Below, one piece after another: positions 61,035 to 64,000 of a DNA stretch of 64,000 nt. The position numbers and the translations under genes were made by a program. How positions within the stretch are numbered: position 1 is the first letter of the stretch; every line of letters begins with the position of its first letter. The notes below the pieces were generated by a model that saw nothing but the letters and a program-made list of their open reading frames with translations, did no database searches and had not been told where the DNA came from. Source of the DNA: Macrotrachela quadricornifera (taxonomy: Eukaryota > Rotifera > Eurotatoria > Philodinida > Philodinidae); assembly GCA_022393335.1 (NCBI GenBank), contig JAJEKB010021088.1, positions 1,309,449 through 1,373,448 of the forward strand, read 5' to 3'.

Positions 61035-61140
61035 GTATTTTCATTGTGACGAAATGTGTTGCGATTAATTGTTTTGCGACGAAGTGATCATGCGCCGAAA
61101 TGATTGCGATGAAGTGTCATGTGACGAAGTGAGCAGTCAC
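61035..61140. repeat. Tandem gacgaagtg array at the duplication border
   Basis: Six or so degenerate ~16-bp units such as gcgatgaagtgtcat and gtgacgaagtgagcag end exactly where homology to the first locus copy begins. The design matches the tandem-repeat ends of the MULE at 1.5-3.2 kb (gcggaagtgtc units), so this looks like one end of a related MULE whose other end I could not find. Confidence 0.5.
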
Positions 61141-62676
61141 CATGAAACAATTGATAAATTAATATATTTTGTGTTGTTTTTTTCAAAATATAAGTTTTAT
61201 ATACAATCATCTTGTTTAAAAAATAACATTAGTTATCTATAGTACATTATCTTTCTAATAAGAGAATTGATCTATTTGTTTTATTTATTTTTATTTTAAA
61301 TATTATTCTGTATTAATTAATTAATTTTCAATTGATGAATGTCATTGTCAAATTTTTTAATTCGATGAAATAATCGCTATGATTCATGTTTGTTTCTATA
61401 GCAAACTTGTTCGAAGGATTAAAATGACTAATAACTTATTTTGATAGAAAAAGAATCTATGAGTTTTCATTAGTAATTATACATTTATTTATATACAATA
61501 CATTTGAAAATATTAATAAGATTATTGAGAAGGTAATGTTTGGTTTAAGTAATAAGTAGTTCGATTGCCAGTGCCATTCTTATTTCATTTCTATAGAAAA
61601 AACTGTATTACATACGTTTGTTAATATAAATAGGACTGTCATAGAACATTTATTTAACATTTTCATTTTAGAAAGATCAAAATAGAAGATCGACTATTTT
61701 TATCATCATCTTTCATTACGATCCATACTAAAAGAGATAATATTTTATCTTATTTTCAATAATATCATATAATTTTTGTTGTTTTGAGTTATGTAAAACA
61801 ATTTTATTTCGGAGATTTCTTTCAACAAAAAAGTTTAATATATCCATAGAAACATAAGATTGATGACAAAGAAAAAAACGTTATTTAACTTCAACATTTC
61901 ATTTTAGGGATGTCTTCTTATTTCTATAAATATTAAAGTACGCATGATTTTTTCAACAATAAAACATAATATTTATTCGTTCGTAAAAGATAATGTGAGA
62001 AAATGAATTAAACATGATAATCACAATCGATATATTCTAAAAGAGAATTATCTTTTGAAAATTTATTTTTTTTGTTAAATGTTATATGGTAAAATATTCT
62101 AAATGAATATGATTATTCTTACGTAAAGTAAGTATATTGTATCTAATACAAGAATAATTGTACGTCGTCACGCAACTGATGAGATTATTAATTACAAATT
62201 TATGAAACAGTAGAAGTATTGAATAGAAAATAATTATGGACTACCCACGTTTCACGAAACGGAAGTTACAACAAAAATGCATGATTATCAAACGAGAAAA
62301 TCTTTGTGGACTTTCTGACATTTATTCACCTTATATACTCAGTTTATGTTCTACTCTCTGAACAGGCTTCTTTACTTTTCCAATGCAATATTTAGGATCT
62401 AAAACACAATCAAAGTTTATAGAAAGTCTGAATCAAGTCATACAATTTTCGAATCTTCTATTTAGGACAGATTCGAATGAATATAATAAAAGAAAATGTA
62501 GATCTTCTTTTTCTTCATCGATACATAAAATAGTCTTTAAATTTTAAATTTTATCAAATCTATTCTATTATTATTTTCATATCATATAAAATCTTTTAAA
62601 GTGTCTGCAGTCATACAGAAAAAAAATCTGGTAAGAACAAATAAACATGTTATAAAATAAAAAAAGAATACATTTA

Positions 62677-63476
62677 CAATGGGGTGCAAAAAAATTGCCG
62701 TTAGTATCTGATGAAATTATCTCATTAGACACAATGAATTCCGTCCATCTAAAAAAACAGTAAATACTATACTTTCATCGATACATCCAAATAACTTCAG
62801 GTCGTTTTTTTTTTATGTACATGGATTGTATTCTAGCCTAAAAGATGTATTTTGAAGAAAGGTGACAGAATCCATAAACCTCCTTTCAGATCAAGATTTT
62901 GTAACAGAAGTTTCAGCTCGATACGACGTCTTCTGAGGTTTTCAAACAGGAGACAAACTTGATGCTACCTTCTCAACTTATAAGCTGTATTTACTCTTTA
63001 AGATAGGTCTTGAGGATTGTTCAATTAGAATAAATTCTCATCTACTAGCTGACGTCTATCTATTCTAAAAATTTCAACTGGATCAAACAAGCCATCATTG
63101 AAATAATGTGAAAAGTGGATGGGAGCACCATTTGTGCTGATACTTCGATAGACCATAATATTGCATTTGTTTTCCAAGGTTTCTTGTGATTGAAGTACAT
63201 TTGCATTTCACTCGATATGATGGACAGAGACTTCTATTCAGGAGACGATTTTCGTGACTCAACGATTGCTCTAGTCTTGTTAGTATAAGATGACTACTCG
63301 AATTACGATGTCTTTCAGCCTATGAGATCATATTTTTGGAGATGGTTCGCTCTTTCTGCAATCTATACCATCTCCATGATCGCTGATAGAAGTTCCAGAA
63401 GAATTCGTTCATGCATTTCATAGATATCGTTCGAGAAAATGTGTAGGTGAAGCCGCATATTTTTTGCACCCTACTG
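62677..63476. mobile_element. 800-bp mariner-like non-autonomous element
   Basis: Left end caatggggtgcaaaaaaattg and inward-read right end cagtagggtgcaaaaaatatg are inverted repeats. TA flanks both ends (62675-62676, 63477-63478). The other locus copy has catttataatg at 56668-56678 with one TA and no insertion. The interior lacks a transposase frame. Confidence 0.85.
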
Positions 63477-63823
63477 TATAATGAGTATAAACTATAGAAG
63501 ATTGAACAATATGGCAATTATTTTTCACTCTCTCAGACGGGTCGACTTGTGAGCAATGTGCGAAGATTATATTTATTCTAATATATAGACGACAATGACG
63601 TATGTCTTTAAAATGCATTTCAATGTAGTTGATGCACATAAATATTAAAAGAGATGTTTAGAAAAGAATCATATTATATACGCTTAGTTTATCTAATGAT
63701 GTATATAAGGGATTCAATGAACTAAGAAGCTAAAATTCATCTGTTTTTTGTAATTTTTACTTTTTTTTCTTTTCAAGAAAAATATAAGGTAGCAGTAAAA
63801 AAATAAAATTACTTGCCGAAAAC

Positions 63824-63970
63824 ATGATGTTTTATATTCTTATTATTTTACTTTGGCCATCAATTTTTTGTACTTTGTTTTTATTTTATCATTTTATTCG
63901 TTTACCTCAATTACGAAATAAACTACGTAATCGTATTATATTTTTTTTATTATTTGTCAATTTTATTCAG
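63824..63970 (+). CDS. Seven-transmembrane receptor, exon 1 (runs off the window)
   Basis: 147-nt first exon, the same length as that of the receptor at 57000, ending at donor gtaaga. It encodes MMFYILIILLWPSIFC and then HFIRLPQLRNKLRNR, nearly identical to the other copy. Only helix 1 and the first inner loop are inside the window. The remaining exon must lie beyond 64000, so intactness cannot be judged. Confidence 0.8.
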
Positions 63971-64000
63971 GTAAGATATGTTCAGTATGATTAATTTGAT

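Larger units (their letters stand above)
61141..64000. repeat. Second copy of the duplicated receptor locus (MULE-empty site)
   Basis: Collinear with 47427-47863 plus 55642-57150. At 61628-61636 it has a single aaataggac, the uninterrupted MULE target. It carries its own 800-bp insertion at 62677-63476. It continues past the window end. Confidence 0.85.

Noticed and set aside
1..64000. tRNA, rRNA or other structured RNA genes
   Set aside because: I recognised no cloverleaf, A/B-box pair or rRNA core by eye; a covariance-model scan would be needed and could still find some.

Overview
The window reads as nuclear DNA of a bdelloid rotifer (Adineta/Rotaria type). The evidence is its very AT-rich composition, short GT-AG introns of about 45-60 nt inside small genes, the bdelloid style of short-loop seven-transmembrane receptors, and a very dense mix of decayed MULE, hAT, piggyBac-like, mariner-like and Penelope-like elements. 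No prokaryotic gene organisation is visible. The genus assignment is inference; no marker gene is present.

Layout. 1-3.6 kb: a seven-transmembrane receptor gene split by a 1.7-kb MULE transposon whose ends are arrays of ~16-bp tandem repeats. 4.2-5.4 kb: a decayed reverse-transcriptase element. 7.07-7.87 kb: an intact two-exon gene for a small secreted protein. 8-13.3 kb: MITEs, tandem repeats and a broken minus-strand gene. 13.98-15.04 kb: an intact three-exon short-chain dehydrogenase. 15.6-16.25 kb: a foldback element. 17.3-18.84 kb: a single-exon TRIM-like protein with a degenerate RING (minus strand). 21.1-24.9 kb: a TPR fragment and a hAT-transposase-derived reading frame split by a 2.95-kb non-autonomous hAT. 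26-46 kb: almost gene-free and packed with foldback elements (one with apparently perfect 275-bp arms), a possible 1.3-kb hAT relative and TTAA-flanked piggyBac-like elements, plus exons of two minus-strand genes at 42.2-42.6 and 45.5-46.6 kb.

47.4-64 kb is the most informative part. A stretch of 47.43-57.97 kb is duplicated at 61.14-64.0 kb. The first copy carries a 7,778-bp MULE (47864-55641) with related terminal inverted repeats and a perfect 9-bp target duplication. The second copy has the empty target site. This MULE holds two apparently intact seven-exon genes on the minus strand: a 731-aa transposase with D, D, E, CxxH and SWIM motifs, and a 227-aa unrecognised accessory protein. In both models every exon junction keeps the frame. 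Conversely, the second copy carries an 800-bp mariner-like insertion at a TA that is empty in the first copy. Each copy has its own receptor gene; the second runs off the window end. Between the copies lies a 2.65-kb repeat element with mirrored tandem repeats.

Most ordinary host functions here are few (receptor, dehydrogenase, TRIM-like protein, secreted protein). The window is mainly a record of nested transposition. All splice models are read by eye from the sequence and have no transcript support.
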